From a virus, in IMG/VR virus record IMGVR_UViG_3300048839_000432, positions 1 through 41,433 of that record: a stretch of 41,433 nt of DNA. The stretch is one strand, 5' to 3'. The notes below the pieces were generated by a model. It saw only the letters and a program-made list of their open reading frames with translations, searched no databases and was not told the origin of the DNA. Positions 24,516 through 33,664 of this stretch are shown in pieces (the stretch's first letter is position 1; every line of letters begins with the position of its first letter). Both the position numbers and the translations under genes were made by a program.

Positions 24516-24731
24516 ATGAACGAGAAAGAAACTAAAAAAAACAAATTCATCATTGAAGAAGAACAAGCTGAAAAGCCTATGCCTAAAGAAAAGGTAAAGC
24601 GTTATCGGTTTAAGAATGGAGTAGCAAAAATGACTTATAAAGGAAGTGTTATCGAAGCGATACACCTAACCGAAAATGTTGTAAAATTGTACGCAAAAAC
24701 TCCAATCGGTTTCTTCATTGAAGAATATTAA
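24516..24731 (+). CDS. Hypothetical late protein, 71 aa
   Basis: Charged N-terminus (MNEKETKKNKFIIEEEQAEK) and a beta-like C-terminus ending FIEEY. It lies 13 bp after the tail tube gene, and its end overlaps the TTG start of the next gene by 14 bp. Perhaps a tail-accessory or head fibre anchor; unknown. Confidence 0.65.
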   Translation: MNEKETKKNKFIIEEEQAEKPMPKEKVKRYRFKNGVAKMTYKGSVIEAIHLTENVVKLYAKTPIGFFIEEY

Positions 24732-25401
24732 AATCTACCAAATCTACTTCGATAAGAAGCAGAGATTAGATACATATTTTAGCCCTGTTTTCAATCCATT
24801 GCGGAATGATGACAGGGCTAAATATTTGGAAACAGATATTATCGCAGGGCTTATAGAACAAGGCAAACACAAGGAAGCGGATTACTTCGGAGTAGTGAGT
24901 TATAAGTTCAAAGATAAGACAGGACTAAGAGGCAATGATATTGATTTTTACATCAACAAAAACGAAGCCGATATTTATTCTTTCTTCGGGCATACCAAAG
25001 CACAATATCAAGAATGGAAGCACGTAAATTTATGGGAGAGGGATAAGGTTTGGCATCCGTTACTCTATGATATTGGAGTAAAACTATTCGATAAATTAGG
25101 GCATGACATCAGGACGTTATCAATGCCAGTTATCTATTACAACTATTGGATTGCGAAATCAGAAATTGTAGAAGAATTTTACAATGAAATTTTGAAGCCC
25201 TCAATAGAAATAATGGAAACAGAATTAGCAGAAATGTGTATGCAAGATAGTATGTATCCTTATGCTAAGAGAGTTGATTTAGAAAGAGTAAAACAAATGT
25301 TTGGAGTGCCTTATTTTACTTACCACCCGTTTGTTTGTGAGCGTTTATTTCCTACATTTGTGGCACTAAAAAATAAGTATAAACTATTAAATATAAGATG
25401 A
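24718..25401 (+). CDS. Glycosyltransferase-like protein, 227 aa
   Basis: First gene of a five-gene sugar-related run. A TTG start at 24718 is used because no ATG precedes the conserved part. Contains YQIYFDKKQRLDTYFSPVF and a C-terminal segment FVCERLFPTF. It looks like a capsular/glycan-associated hypothetical. Assigned by neighbourhood with two clear glycosyltransferases; the fold is unproven. Confidence 0.5.
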   Translation: MKNIKIYQIYFDKKQRLDTYFSPVFNPLRNDDRAKYLETDIIAGLIEQGKHKEADYFGVVSYKFKDKTGLRGNDIDFYINKNEADIYSFFGHTKAQYQEWKHVNLWERDKVWHPLLYDIGVKLFDKLGHDIRTLSMPVIYYNYWIAKSEIVEEFYNEILKPSIEIMETELAEMCMQDSMYPYAKRVDLERVKQMFGVPYFTYHPFVCERLFPTFVALKNKYKLLNIR

Positions 25402-26117
25402 GATTTTTCATTGTAGTAACAGGCTATAATTGTGCTAACAAAGTTCAAGAATGTTGGCAAAGTTTAATCGGTCAAACGTATGATAATTGGACGGCATGGT
25501 TTATTGATGACGGCAGCACAGACGGTACAGCGATTGAGATAAATAAATTAACTCACGTAAATAAAATTCTTTGCCAAGAAAATTTAGGAGCAGCAAAAAG
25601 GCGTTATGACGTAATACACGAACACGCTAAAGATACTGATATTATAGTGTTGTTAGGCATGGACGATAAATTAAGATTAGATGCGTTGGAGGTTGTAAAG
25701 AAACATTACGATAATGGTAAGAGTATGACGTATGGCAATTGGGTTAATCAAAACGGAGTAGGATTGCCAGTAGATTTTAGTTTAGAGTTTGAAGAAATAA
25801 TACACGAACATAGAAGTTACAGAAAAGTAAAATATAGAAGTACAGCATTAAACACGATGTATGCGTGGATATTTAAGAGAATAAAAAAAGAAGATTTTAT
25901 TTATAAAAGTAGTTGGATTAAAGCAACTACTGAAAGCCCGACAATGTTCGCAGCCTTAGAGATGTGCGGAAAGGAAAAGATAGGAATAGTTTACGAGCCG
26001 ATTTATATCTATTATCAAGGCAGAGAAGATAATGCTCGAAATAGATTTGGAGCAAACTATCAAACAGAAATTTATAACCATGTAATTAATCTACCTAAAT
26101 ATTATGCGTGTTCTTAA
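25398..26117 (+). CDS. Family 2 (GT-A) glycosyltransferase, 239 aa
   Basis: The N-terminus (MRFFIVVTGYNCANKVQECW) and WFIDDGSTDGTA (34-45) are the nucleotide-sugar site of GT2 enzymes. A DD pair in LLGMDDKL (about 84-91) fits the metal-binding position. It likely transfers a sugar to a virion or host component. Overlaps its neighbours by 4 and 14 bp in one operon. Confidence 0.88.
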   Translation: MRFFIVVTGYNCANKVQECWQSLIGQTYDNWTAWFIDDGSTDGTAIEINKLTHVNKILCQENLGAAKRRYDVIHEHAKDTDIIVLLGMDDKLRLDALEVVKKHYDNGKSMTYGNWVNQNGVGLPVDFSLEFEEIIHEHRSYRKVKYRSTALNTMYAWIFKRIKKEDFIYKSSWIKATTESPTMFAALEMCGKEKIGIVYEPIYIYYQGREDNARNRFGANYQTEIYNHVINLPKYYACS

Positions 26118-27000
26118 CTTATGCAGCCATGACTACGCTAACTTTTCGCATGATAACGCAAATGCGTTGCGTAGTGTAGGCGTTGATTGTATTGATATAA
26201 AAGGCTTTCCACATGAATTTAACTATGAAACAGAAAGCACTATTTACGGATTCGATTTGTTGAATGAGGAATTTAAAAAGGCAGATGTGATACAGCTAAT
26301 GCACTCCGATTTAAACTTAGCACGTTATATTTCACAAAACAAAAGACGTTCACAAAAGTATTGCGTATGGCATACAGGAACAGCGTACAGGCAGCAGCCT
26401 GACAGATATAATAGGTTGTTCAATGCGATGTGCGATAAAGTGTTTATTGCGTTGGGCGAGTTTGCAAACATGGGAGCGAAGAACGCTCAATATTTAGTAG
26501 GGGCAATAGATACAGAAAGAATACAAGCAGACATAAATGGAAGCAAAGTAATAGGACATTACCCAAGTAACATTGATAATAAAGGAACGGTAATGGTAGG
26601 TAGGTTAGTACGTCAATGCGGTTATGGGCTTGACTTAAAAACAGAAAAGGTAAGTTATAAAGAACAGTTAAAACGATATGATAATTGCGGAATTTATATC
26701 GAAATGTTTAATTTAAAACAACGATTACAGCCTTACGGCAGTTGGGGTATTACGGCACTTGAAGCAGCGTGTAAAGGGCGTGTAATAATAACAAATCAAA
26801 ATAATAATGAGTATTCAAAAGTTTATGGAAATACGGAGTTATTGATTTGTAATAATGAAAAAGAATTTAAAGAAAGGTTGCAGGGCGTTATGAATATTGA
26901 CATTAAAGAAAAGCAGATTGCAACAAGGAAATGGGTAGAAGAAAACCACAGCTATAAAGCCGCAGGAGAAAGACTAAAAAATATACTACATGGACTATAA
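26104..27000 (+). CDS. GT-B (family 4-like) glycosyltransferase, 298 aa
   Basis: An N-terminal Rossmann-like half (MRVLNLCSHDYANFSHDNAN), then a C-terminal half with PYGSWGITALEAACKGRVII (210-229), the E-containing donor-binding motif of GT4-like enzymes. Shorter than typical GT4 enzymes (~370 aa), as in many phage versions. Overlaps the methyltransferase gene by 11 bp. Confidence 0.82.
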   Translation: MRVLNLCSHDYANFSHDNANALRSVGVDCIDIKGFPHEFNYETESTIYGFDLLNEEFKKADVIQLMHSDLNLARYISQNKRRSQKYCVWHTGTAYRQQPDRYNRLFNAMCDKVFIALGEFANMGAKNAQYLVGAIDTERIQADINGSKVIGHYPSNIDNKGTVMVGRLVRQCGYGLDLKTEKVSYKEQLKRYDNCGIYIEMFNLKQRLQPYGSWGITALEAACKGRVIITNQNNNEYSKVYGNTELLICNNEKEFKERLQGVMNIDIKEKQIATRKWVEENHSYKAAGERLKNILHGL

Positions 27001-27526
27001 AGAAAAATTAAAAGATTTCAACAGCACCGAAAAATATAAAGAAGAAATGCAATTTATTTGCGATTTACTGGAGTTAAACGACAACGATAGCGTGTTGGAT
27101 TACGGTTGTGGCATTGGTACGCTATGCGAGAAGATACAAGGGTATGGAGTGAGTTGTGTAGGTTATGATAAGACAAGATTTGTAGATGAAGAAAAAACAT
27201 ATTTCGTTGACAATTTAGAAAAATATTATTTCTCAAAAGTAATATTCATGCACTCTTTAGCACACATCGAAAATCCTGTTTTAGTTTTATCGGAACTAAA
27301 AAAACGAGTGTTTGAAAACATTATCGTAGTAACTCCGAACAAAGATTGGTTGGAATTAAATAGCAACCCTAACTATATTCCAGACCCTACCGTTGTTGAA
27401 CATTTTACTTTATATTCTCTTACGACATTGTTTTTAAAATGCGGTTTTAAAATAAATCAGGTAGGGCAATTTGGAAAACAAACGGCAAACCAAAACGAAA
27501 GACTATTTATAAAAGTAAGCGTATGA
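26990..27526 (+). CDS. Class I SAM-dependent methyltransferase, 178 aa
   Basis: Motif I VLDYGCGIGTLCEKI (35-49), then VSCVGYDKTRF for the second strand and ILVFMHSL-type hydrophobic strand (KVIFMHSLAHIENPV). The short length and neighbours suggest methylation of a sugar (capping) on a glycan. It lies between two sugar genes with 4-base overlap to the next. Confidence 0.85.
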   Translation: MDYKEKLKDFNSTEKYKEEMQFICDLLELNDNDSVLDYGCGIGTLCEKIQGYGVSCVGYDKTRFVDEEKTYFVDNLEKYYFSKVIFMHSLAHIENPVLVLSELKKRVFENIIVVTPNKDWLELNSNPNYIPDPTVVEHFTLYSLTTLFLKCGFKINQVGQFGKQTANQNERLFIKVSV

Positions 27527-28260
27527 AATTAGCAGCTATCTACACCTTATGGGATTACGGAATGTTAGAGCAATCTTACAAGCATATACGACCGTATGTT
27601 GATGGAGTAATATTTTCGCATCAACACTACTCAAATCATTACAAAGAGTGCAACGAGGTACGCCCACAATTAGAGGGCGATTGGATTAACTATGTGCCGA
27701 ATGGAGTATGGAACGCAAAGAGAAACGAAAGAATAAAATATTTACAAGCCATTGATTATGCACGTAGCAAGGGCTACACGCATTTTATTTTAATGGCACA
27801 CGACCATTTTTATAAGGCAGAAGAAATTGAATTTGCTAAAAAATTAGTAATAGAAAAGGGATATAAAAATACTGCAACACGAATGTTTACTTATTACAAA
27901 TATCCTACATGGCAAGTAACGCCTATTGAAGATTATTATATGCCATTCATTACCGAGATAACACCACAGATTACTATAAGGCATGGCATCTATCCAGTTT
28001 ACGTTGACCCTGCTTGTTGCTTCTTTCCGAGCAATAATTTTTATGAGTTCAAACAAGAAGAAGTAATGCTACACCATTACAGCATGGTAAGGAAAGACAT
28101 ACGTAAGAAGTTTGAAAATGCGGCAAGTAAAATAAATTGGATTGGCAAGATTGATAGCTTGGTTGAAGAACATGACAATTATCATATCGAAGAAAAAAAA
28201 GACTTACAATATTTTACAAACAGAACAGTAATTGAGGTATATAATTATTTCAATATTTGA
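27523..28260 (+). CDS. Glycosyltransferase-like protein, 245 aa
   Basis: Starts MKLAAIYTLWDYGMLEQSY, resembling sugar-processing proteins in which a DxD-type motif follows; here the comparable segment is FILMAHDHFYKAEE (about 88-101). Ends just before late promoter copy 3. Assigned by similarity of layout to GT-A 'glycosyltransferase family 92/2-like' proteins; moderate certainty only. Confidence 0.6.
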   Translation: MKLAAIYTLWDYGMLEQSYKHIRPYVDGVIFSHQHYSNHYKECNEVRPQLEGDWINYVPNGVWNAKRNERIKYLQAIDYARSKGYTHFILMAHDHFYKAEEIEFAKKLVIEKGYKNTATRMFTYYKYPTWQVTPIEDYYMPFITEITPQITIRHGIYPVYVDPACCFFPSNNFYEFKQEEVMLHHYSMVRKDIRKKFENAASKINWIGKIDSLVEEHDNYHIEEKKDLQYFTNRTVIEVYNYFNI

Positions 28261-28293
28261 AACACAAAAATAAAAGAGTTTAATTAAAATTGC
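28259..28293 (+). promoter_or_regulatory. Phage late promoter copy 3
   Basis: GAAACAC (28259-28265; its first two bases are the end of the previous stop codon), 19 nt, TAAAATTGC (28285-28293), then 6 nt to ATG 28300. Confidence 0.75.
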
Positions 28294-28299
28294 CTTTGT

Positions 28300-29583
28300 A
28301 TGGAAAAGCTAAAAGAACCAAGCGTTATCATTCTGAAGTTAGACGAACTAAAGACTAATGATGCAAAGGAAATTACCAAGCGTAATACTCCTTATGTTTA
28401 CTTTGGCGAGGATAATTTATATCCGCAATACTTAGTTGAGTTGTACGATAGCGTAGCGGTGCATTGCTCGATGTTACAGATATTCCGTAGGTTTTTAATT
28501 GGCGATGCGTACAATATTGAGGGTAACGAAGCGGCAACGGAAAACTTTTTTAACGAAGTTGGAAACGGACTTTCAAATATTATATCAGACCTTGCCACAT
28601 CATATACGTTTTTCGATAATTCTTATGTGAACGTAGTACCAAGCAGAGGCGGTGGCATTGGCAGAATAGCGGTATTAGATGGTAGTTCAGTACGCACAGG
28701 ACAAATAAACGACTTTGCAACAGGAGTAGAAAATTATTATTGGAGTTTAGATTGGCGAAAATCCACAGGGCGTAAGAACTTTTCAATGCCTGAATTTAGA
28801 ATTTACGAACCTAAAGAAGTTCCTGCGTTTAACCCTAACAAGCCGCTAAGAGGAAGTAAGAACGGTTATATTTGGGAAAATAAGCTATTCCAAAAACCAA
28901 CACAAATATACTACACTACACCACGTTATAATGGTGCGGTAAACGATTTAGAGAAAGCTGCGAGAGTTTCTAACTTGATGAAAAACATGATTAAAAACGG
29001 AATGGCAGGTAACACACACATTCACGTTTACGAGGATTTATCGGACATTGACAAACAGGAAAGAGTTTTAGAAGGGTTGAAGAAAAGATTTGCAGGGGAT
29101 AGCAATGCAGGGGAGATAGTATTGACATGGAGTACAGGGGCAGACGGAAAGCCCGAAGTGAATAACTTACCTACTAACAATTCGCATGAGATGTTTGATT
29201 TCATGGCAAGAAATATAAACGAAAACTTAATTACAGCAAATCAAATACCACCTTTCTTAGCGAACATACAAGTAAAGGTAGGCTTAGCCGACAGCGGAAA
29301 AGCGATACGAGAAAGTTTAGAGTATTTCCAAAATATTACCATACTTCCTTACCAAAAAAAGATAGAAAATATCTTAAATACTTTGTTGGAGTTGAACGGA
29401 ATTAAAAGCAAAATAAGTTTAGTTGAAAGCACCCCTTTCAGCTTCCTGTCAAGCGATGACATGATGAAACACTCAATGACAGTAAGGGAATATAGAGAGA
29501 GGATATTGCAGTTAGAAGAAGATTTTAAGGTAGAGGATTTAATGATTAACGCTACAAAAACAGCAACCGATGGCACTAATTAG
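28300..29583 (+). CDS. Portal protein, 427 aa
   Basis: The N-terminal TPYVYFGEDNLYPQYLVELY (29-48), a mid segment with beta-strands, and the C-terminal crown with IPPFLANIQVKVGLADSGKA are typical of portal proteins of Bacteroidetes phages. It is the first gene after late promoter copy 3 and overlaps the DUF6712-like gene by 14 bp. It forms the dodecameric DNA gate at the capsid vertex. Confidence 0.85.
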   Translation: MEKLKEPSVIILKLDELKTNDAKEITKRNTPYVYFGEDNLYPQYLVELYDSVAVHCSMLQIFRRFLIGDAYNIEGNEAATENFFNEVGNGLSNIISDLATSYTFFDNSYVNVVPSRGGGIGRIAVLDGSSVRTGQINDFATGVENYYWSLDWRKSTGRKNFSMPEFRIYEPKEVPAFNPNKPLRGSKNGYIWENKLFQKPTQIYYTTPRYNGAVNDLEKAARVSNLMKNMIKNGMAGNTHIHVYEDLSDIDKQERVLEGLKKRFAGDSNAGEIVLTWSTGADGKPEVNNLPTNNSHEMFDFMARNINENLITANQIPPFLANIQVKVGLADSGKAIRESLEYFQNITILPYQKKIENILNTLLELNGIKSKISLVESTPFSFLSSDDMMKHSMTVREYRERILQLEEDFKVEDLMINATKTATDGTN

Positions 29584-30061
29584 CGAACAAGAAATAAAAG
29601 ATTTTACGGATTTAAACAACAACGTAAACGCTAAAAGATTTTCGCAATACATTGATATTGCAGAGAAGAGAGATATACGTTCTTTAATTTCAAAACCTCT
29701 CTATGACCGATTAATACAGGGAGTTGAAGATAACGACCTTACAACTGATGAAGATAATTTGATTGAAAAAATTAAACCAGCGTTGGCATGGTGGGTATTA
29801 TATAGAGCCTTACCAGCGTTACATTCGCAGATTACACCAACAGGAATACAAACAAAAACAAGCAATGATGGCGAGGCGGTAGATAGTAAGATATTAGATA
29901 TAAGAATGAAGAACGCATTAGCACAAGCAGAATTTTACAGCGAAGAAATGCGATGTTGGTTAGTAGAGAATTACGCTTTATTCCCTGAATTTATGCAGAG
30001 CGATTGTTGCGACTTAAACAAAAAAACAAACGGCTACGGTAAAAGTGGTATCGTTTTTTAA
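29570..30061 (+). CDS. DUF6712-like head-tail connector, 163 aa
   Basis: Begins MALISEQEIKDFTDLNNNVN; this type follows the portal gene in Bacteroidetes phages (DUF6712). The helical PALAWWVLYRALPALHSQI segment is characteristic. It probably sits between portal and tail as an adaptor. The start lies in the end of the portal gene. Confidence 0.75.
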   Translation: MALISEQEIKDFTDLNNNVNAKRFSQYIDIAEKRDIRSLISKPLYDRLIQGVEDNDLTTDEDNLIEKIKPALAWWVLYRALPALHSQITPTGIQTKTSNDGEAVDSKILDIRMKNALAQAEFYSEEMRCWLVENYALFPEFMQSDCCDLNKKTNGYGKSGIVF

Positions 30062-30071
30062 ATAAAAAATT

Positions 30072-30830
30072 ATGAGCCAAATAATAAATTTAGCAGAAAA
30101 AATAAAAGTAGTAAGGGATAAAGATAACGTGCTATTATACGACAAAGATAGCGTTTCGGTATTTGGTATTGATGGTAAATTAGTAATAACGGAGAGAAGC
30201 CTTGCAGTACCAAAAACAACATTAGAGGCGTTACCATTCACAATGATAACACAGCCACGCTACGACACGCTTTCGGAACTTGTAGAAGAAATACAAAACT
30301 ATTTAGATAACGAAAGTTCAACATCTGTTACAGAAATTCCTTTATCAATACAACTTTCTACCAACGGAGATGGCACAGGAACTATAAATGCAAATGGAAA
30401 TTATGCGGCATCGCCTGCGACATTCTACTATCAACCAGAGGCAGGAGAGGTAATAGATGTACATTCTATTCAATATTACATTCAAGATAATAGCACTTTT
30501 CCGATAGATGGTTATGGTGCTATTGCAGCAGGTGGGGTAACGAATGGATATGATATTGCAATAGTTTTAAATGGTGTTACGTATAAAGTAAACGACAGCA
30601 TTAAAGTAACAACCAATGGAGATTTATTTCGGTTAGCCGCTTACTCATTGTATTCAGAAGGAACCGGAGCAGGGGCACATTGCTTATTAATATCAGACAG
30701 TAAGATACAAGAAAGATTTGGCAGAATAATCCTGAAAGGCGATAACGAAGATAAAATTACCATTACATTAAACGATAATTTCTCTACTTTAGTAAAACAT
30801 CATTTTCGAGTAACAGGACATTATTTGTAA
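30072..30830 (+). CDS. Virion/tail fibre-associated protein, 252 aa
   Basis: N-terminal basic helical part, then Gly/Asn/Thr-rich beta sequence (GDGTGTINANGNYAASPATF about 99-118). It ends TAATG on the next gene. Most likely a fibre or neck appendage; no family recognised. Confidence 0.62.
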   Translation: MSQIINLAEKIKVVRDKDNVLLYDKDSVSVFGIDGKLVITERSLAVPKTTLEALPFTMITQPRYDTLSELVEEIQNYLDNESSTSVTEIPLSIQLSTNGDGTGTINANGNYAASPATFYYQPEAGEVIDVHSIQYYIQDNSTFPIDGYGAIAAGGVTNGYDIAIVLNGVTYKVNDSIKVTTNGDLFRLAAYSLYSEGTGAGAHCLLISDSKIQERFGRIILKGDNEDKITITLNDNFSTLVKHHFRVTGHYL

Positions 30831-31882
30831 TGATAAACATAAACCAAGATACCAGCAACGAACTTGTTTTTTATGTAAACAAAACAGAAACTTATTTTCT
30901 TTTAAAATTTATAAAAGAAGATACAGGAGCGATTAAACGCTGCATTTGTACTGACAGTTCAACACAAATAGGAGCAATAATATTAACGCTTGTAGAAGTA
31001 GGAACAGGGGCAGAGGATATTCTCAATGGCGAAGTAGCGTTGGGAGTTGGCGGTTGGGATTTGTATTTATATGAACAAAGCAGTGCAACAAATATTGATG
31101 AAAATTTAGCAGAATATTTACACCATGAAGACTGCTATGTTTATGGAGATATCGCAGAAAGCAAATCGCCAAAATGTAAACCTGTTACTATTGTTGACGG
31201 ACTTAGTATAGTAAGCAAGAACGCAGGAGAGGCATACACTTGTAGTAGTGGCGTATGTGCCGATGCTACTGTAAATGTAAACGGAAATCTATTTGATACG
31301 GTAGCAAGTGGTGGCACGTTAGAAGTGCCAGTTGAATACGAAAATGGTACACCAGTAGGAACTATTGCAGGTGGAGTAGTAGAGATTCCAAACCCTGTAA
31401 CTTGTGCCGATGCAACAGCGGTGCTTAAAGATACCGCATTAAATACAATTAGCACAACCAATATAGCGAGTGGTGCGAGTGCTGACATTACAGCACCCGA
31501 TGCAACAGCAGTAATTAAAGATACAGCTGGAAACACATTAAAAACCGAAGCTATCCTAAGCGGAGCGAGTGAAGATATTACTATTAACGATGCAAATATT
31601 TCAATTAATGCAACACCTTTTACAACTGTATTAGCCGAAGGTACAGCAAACATTCCAGTCAAGAACACCGCAGCGGATAACGTAGGCAGCGATAATACAG
31701 GCGTTTGGGAAGTTGCCGATGCAACGATTGAAAATAGCGATGCAAGTTATTCCACAACAGTAAAAGCAGAGGGAACGAAAGTTTTACCCGATACAGATTA
31801 CGAGGTGTATGTTAATGGAATACTAAACACTTCTTTTTCTTTGGCAACACTAAAAACTGAAACGATAACAATAACACTATAA
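30830..31882 (+). CDS. Repeat-rich tail fibre/adhesin, 350 aa
   Basis: An N-terminal domain of about 115 residues precedes repeats of ~25-35 residues, each with a xDATxxxKDT or DANIS core followed by GxxxxxxV (e.g. CADATAVLKDT, PDATAVIKDT, NDANISINA). DNA repeats match: the codons of GATGCAACAGC recur. Such beta-repeat shafts are usual for host-recognition fibres of Bacteroidetes phages. Coupled to the previous gene by TAATG. Confidence 0.75.
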   Translation: MININQDTSNELVFYVNKTETYFLLKFIKEDTGAIKRCICTDSSTQIGAIILTLVEVGTGAEDILNGEVALGVGGWDLYLYEQSSATNIDENLAEYLHHEDCYVYGDIAESKSPKCKPVTIVDGLSIVSKNAGEAYTCSSGVCADATVNVNGNLFDTVASGGTLEVPVEYENGTPVGTIAGGVVEIPNPVTCADATAVLKDTALNTISTTNIASGASADITAPDATAVIKDTAGNTLKTEAILSGASEDITINDANISINATPFTTVLAEGTANIPVKNTAADNVGSDNTGVWEVADATIENSDASYSTTVKAEGTKVLPDTDYEVYVNGILNTSFSLATLKTETITITL

Positions 31883-31885
31883 GAC

Positions 31886-32386
31886 ATGGCTGTAACGATA
31901 AATGTAAACAACAAAGATAAAACGGTAGTTTGTACCGCAACGGCTACCGCAGCACATACAGGAACTACCGCTGAAACGTACATTTGGGGAGCAGAGGTTG
32001 CCGCAGGAACATATACCACAGGCGACAGAATGATGTTTGAATTGTTCGCTTCGGCAGTAGGAACAGCAGGGGTAAAAACGATAAAAATATATTTTAATAC
32101 AACTAATGATATAAGTGGAACGCCAGTACAGGTTGCGACATATTTCACAAATCAACTTAGCTACTCGATAGCACGGGCGAACTTTATTGACAGCACTACC
32201 TCAATGAAAGGTTTTCACTTATCGACAACCAATGTCCCGTCATGGTGGGCATCGAATAGTGCCTTATTCGGCACATTTGCTATTGATTTTACGGTAACGC
32301 AGTATATCGTGGTATCAGTACAGTTGGCAAGTGCTGCTGATAGCTTCACTTTGCAAGGGTTCTATTTAGAAAGAAGGAGGGTATAA
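31886..32386 (+). CDS. Beta-rich structural/tail protein, 166 aa
   Basis: Starts MAVTINVNNKDKTVVCTATA; Ala/Thr-rich beta-sandwich style with a C-terminal basic stretch LERRRV. Follows the fibre gene after 3 bp, so probably a fibre tip, chaperone or appendage protein. Confidence 0.62.
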   Translation: MAVTINVNNKDKTVVCTATATAAHTGTTAETYIWGAEVAAGTYTTGDRMMFELFASAVGTAGVKTIKIYFNTTNDISGTPVQVATYFTNQLSYSIARANFIDSTTSMKGFHLSTTNVPSWWASNSALFGTFAIDFTVTQYIVVSVQLASAADSFTLQGFYLERRRV

Positions 32387-32388
32387 AG

Positions 32389-32589
32389 ATGAAACACAAC
32401 ATTGAAGCACTCATAACGAAGTCGGGATTGTTGCTCGGAAGTATTACAGCTACAATGACTTTGGCAAGTATTGATTTGATATTAGCTATTGCGTTAAAGT
32501 CAATTAGTATAGTATCGTTTCTAATAGTTATTGGAATAAATCTCGAACAATTTATCGAAAAAATAAAGAAGTTATGCAAAAGAAAATAA
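32389..32589 (+). CDS. Holin-like membrane protein, 66 aa
   Basis: Two hydrophobic segments (about 11-32, LLLGSITATMTL... and 35-50, SISIVSFLIVIGINL) and a basic C-terminus (KIKKLCKRK). It is directly upstream of a second membrane protein and the endolysin, the usual place of a class II holin. It would open the inner membrane to release the endolysin. Confidence 0.72.
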   Translation: MKHNIEALITKSGLLLGSITATMTLASIDLILAIALKSISIVSFLIVIGINLEQFIEKIKKLCKRK

Positions 32590-32813
32590 AAGAATATTAC
32601 ACTAAGCCAACTGATAAGAAGTGGAGAAAGATTGGCGATGCTCTACTTGCTTGTGCTGCATTAATAGGTGGTGGAGGATTAATTGCCTTTGATGAATTAC
32701 GATTAGTATTTACCGATTTAGAACTGAAAATTATTATCGGAATAGTGATAGTAATTGGTATTGCAGGGAAATTTCTAACTAACTTTTTTGGAGAGAAAAA
32801 ACATGACGTATAA
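32574..32813 (+). CDS. Second holin/antiholin-like membrane protein, 79 aa
   Basis: Charged N-terminus then two membrane segments (GDALLACAALIGGGGLIAF about 22-40 and IIIGIVIVIGIAGKFL about 53-68). Overlaps the previous gene by 16 bp and the endolysin gene by 11 bp. Holin or antiholin partner. Confidence 0.7.
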   Translation: MQKKIKEYYTKPTDKKWRKIGDALLACAALIGGGGLIAFDELRLVFTDLELKIIIGIVIVIGIAGKFLTNFFGEKKHDV

Positions 32814-33234
32814 ATTTAAACACCCGAACTTTGTCGGAAAAGAATTAGAATACTGCTTACCGTTTAACGATTACCTTATAAAGATAGGACATATCGCCAA
32901 AGAGTTAGGAATAAAGATATACGTTACAAGTTCGTTAAGAACCCCTGAAACAACGCTAATAGGAACTATTGTAGAGCCAAGTAAAATGAGCAATCATTGG
33001 GTTGGTTGTGCGTTTGATTGTAACTTATACGATGATAAAGGAAAATTTCACAACTCAAAATTAATGGAAAATCCAAAAGGAGTTATCAAAGAATTTATTG
33101 AAAGGCTAAAAGCAATAGGAGTAAGGTGGGGTGGGGATTTCAAGAAGAAAGACGTAGTGCATTTCGATATTCCGTTGAACATAAAAAATAAAGCTGAATG
33201 GCAAAAAATATTTAACGAATTAAATAATGATTGA
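32803..33234 (+). CDS. M15-type peptidase endolysin, 143 aa
   Basis: ATG 32803 is used (MTYKFKHPNF). Residues 63-72 read SNHWVGCAFD, the SxHxxGxAxD zinc motif (H65, D72), and VHFD at 119-122 supplies the second His. This is the D-Ala-D-Ala carboxypeptidase/L-Ala-D-Glu peptidase (VanY, M15) fold that cuts peptidoglycan stem peptides. No signal sequence, so it depends on the holins. Confidence 0.9.
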   Translation: MTYKFKHPNFVGKELEYCLPFNDYLIKIGHIAKELGIKIYVTSSLRTPETTLIGTIVEPSKMSNHWVGCAFDCNLYDDKGKFHNSKLMENPKGVIKEFIERLKAIGVRWGGDFKKKDVVHFDIPLNIKNKAEWQKIFNELNND

Positions 33235-33664
33235 TTTTTATTCTCCGAGAAATAAGTCCGATGTGCCGCTATTACTACTCTTTTTGCTATTACTGTTTAT
33301 CGTTTTACTTTCTTCGTGTTCGGCAAATTGGCACATCAAACAAGCGATAAAAAAAGACCCTTCGATATTGCAGCGTGATACGGTAACAGTTCGTGATACG
33401 TTAGTACGCCAAACAATAAGCACTGATACGCTAATTGTAAGTAAAGTGAGTGATACTATTACCATCGAAAAAGACCGCCTTAGAATAAAGATATTGCGGT
33501 CATTTGATACATTAAGAGTAGATGGTGTATGTATAGGCGATACTATTTATTTTGAAAAGAAAATCCCAATAGAAAAAATCGTTTACAAACCCAAGCAATG
33601 GTATGAGCGATATTGGTGGGTATTGTTGTTGATTATCGGAGCTGCGATTTATTTTAAACGCTAA
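33227..33664 (+). CDS. Unimolecular spanin (u-spanin), 145 aa
   Basis: N-terminal hydrophobic run ends in lipobox LSSC (28-31, C31 lipidated), a periplasmic Thr/Asp/Ile-rich stretch (about 55-110), and a C-terminal transmembrane segment YWWVLLLIIGAAIYF (about 129-143). A lipoprotein joined to an inner-membrane anchor in one chain is the u-spanin layout that fuses the two membranes in the last lysis step. Overlaps the endolysin gene by 8 bp. Confidence 0.82.
   Translation: MIDFYSPRNKSDVPLLLLFLLLLFIVLLSSCSANWHIKQAIKKDPSILQRDTVTVRDTLVRQTISTDTLIVSKVSDTITIEKDRLRIKILRSFDTLRVDGVCIGDTIYFEKKIPIEKIVYKPKQWYERYWWVLLLIIGAAIYFKR

Noticed and set aside
32376-32388. Shine-Dalgarno-like AAGGAGG before the holin gene
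   Set aside because: It is formed by the codons for Arg-Arg-Arg at the end of the previous gene. Bacteroidetes rarely use such sites, so it is probably chance.
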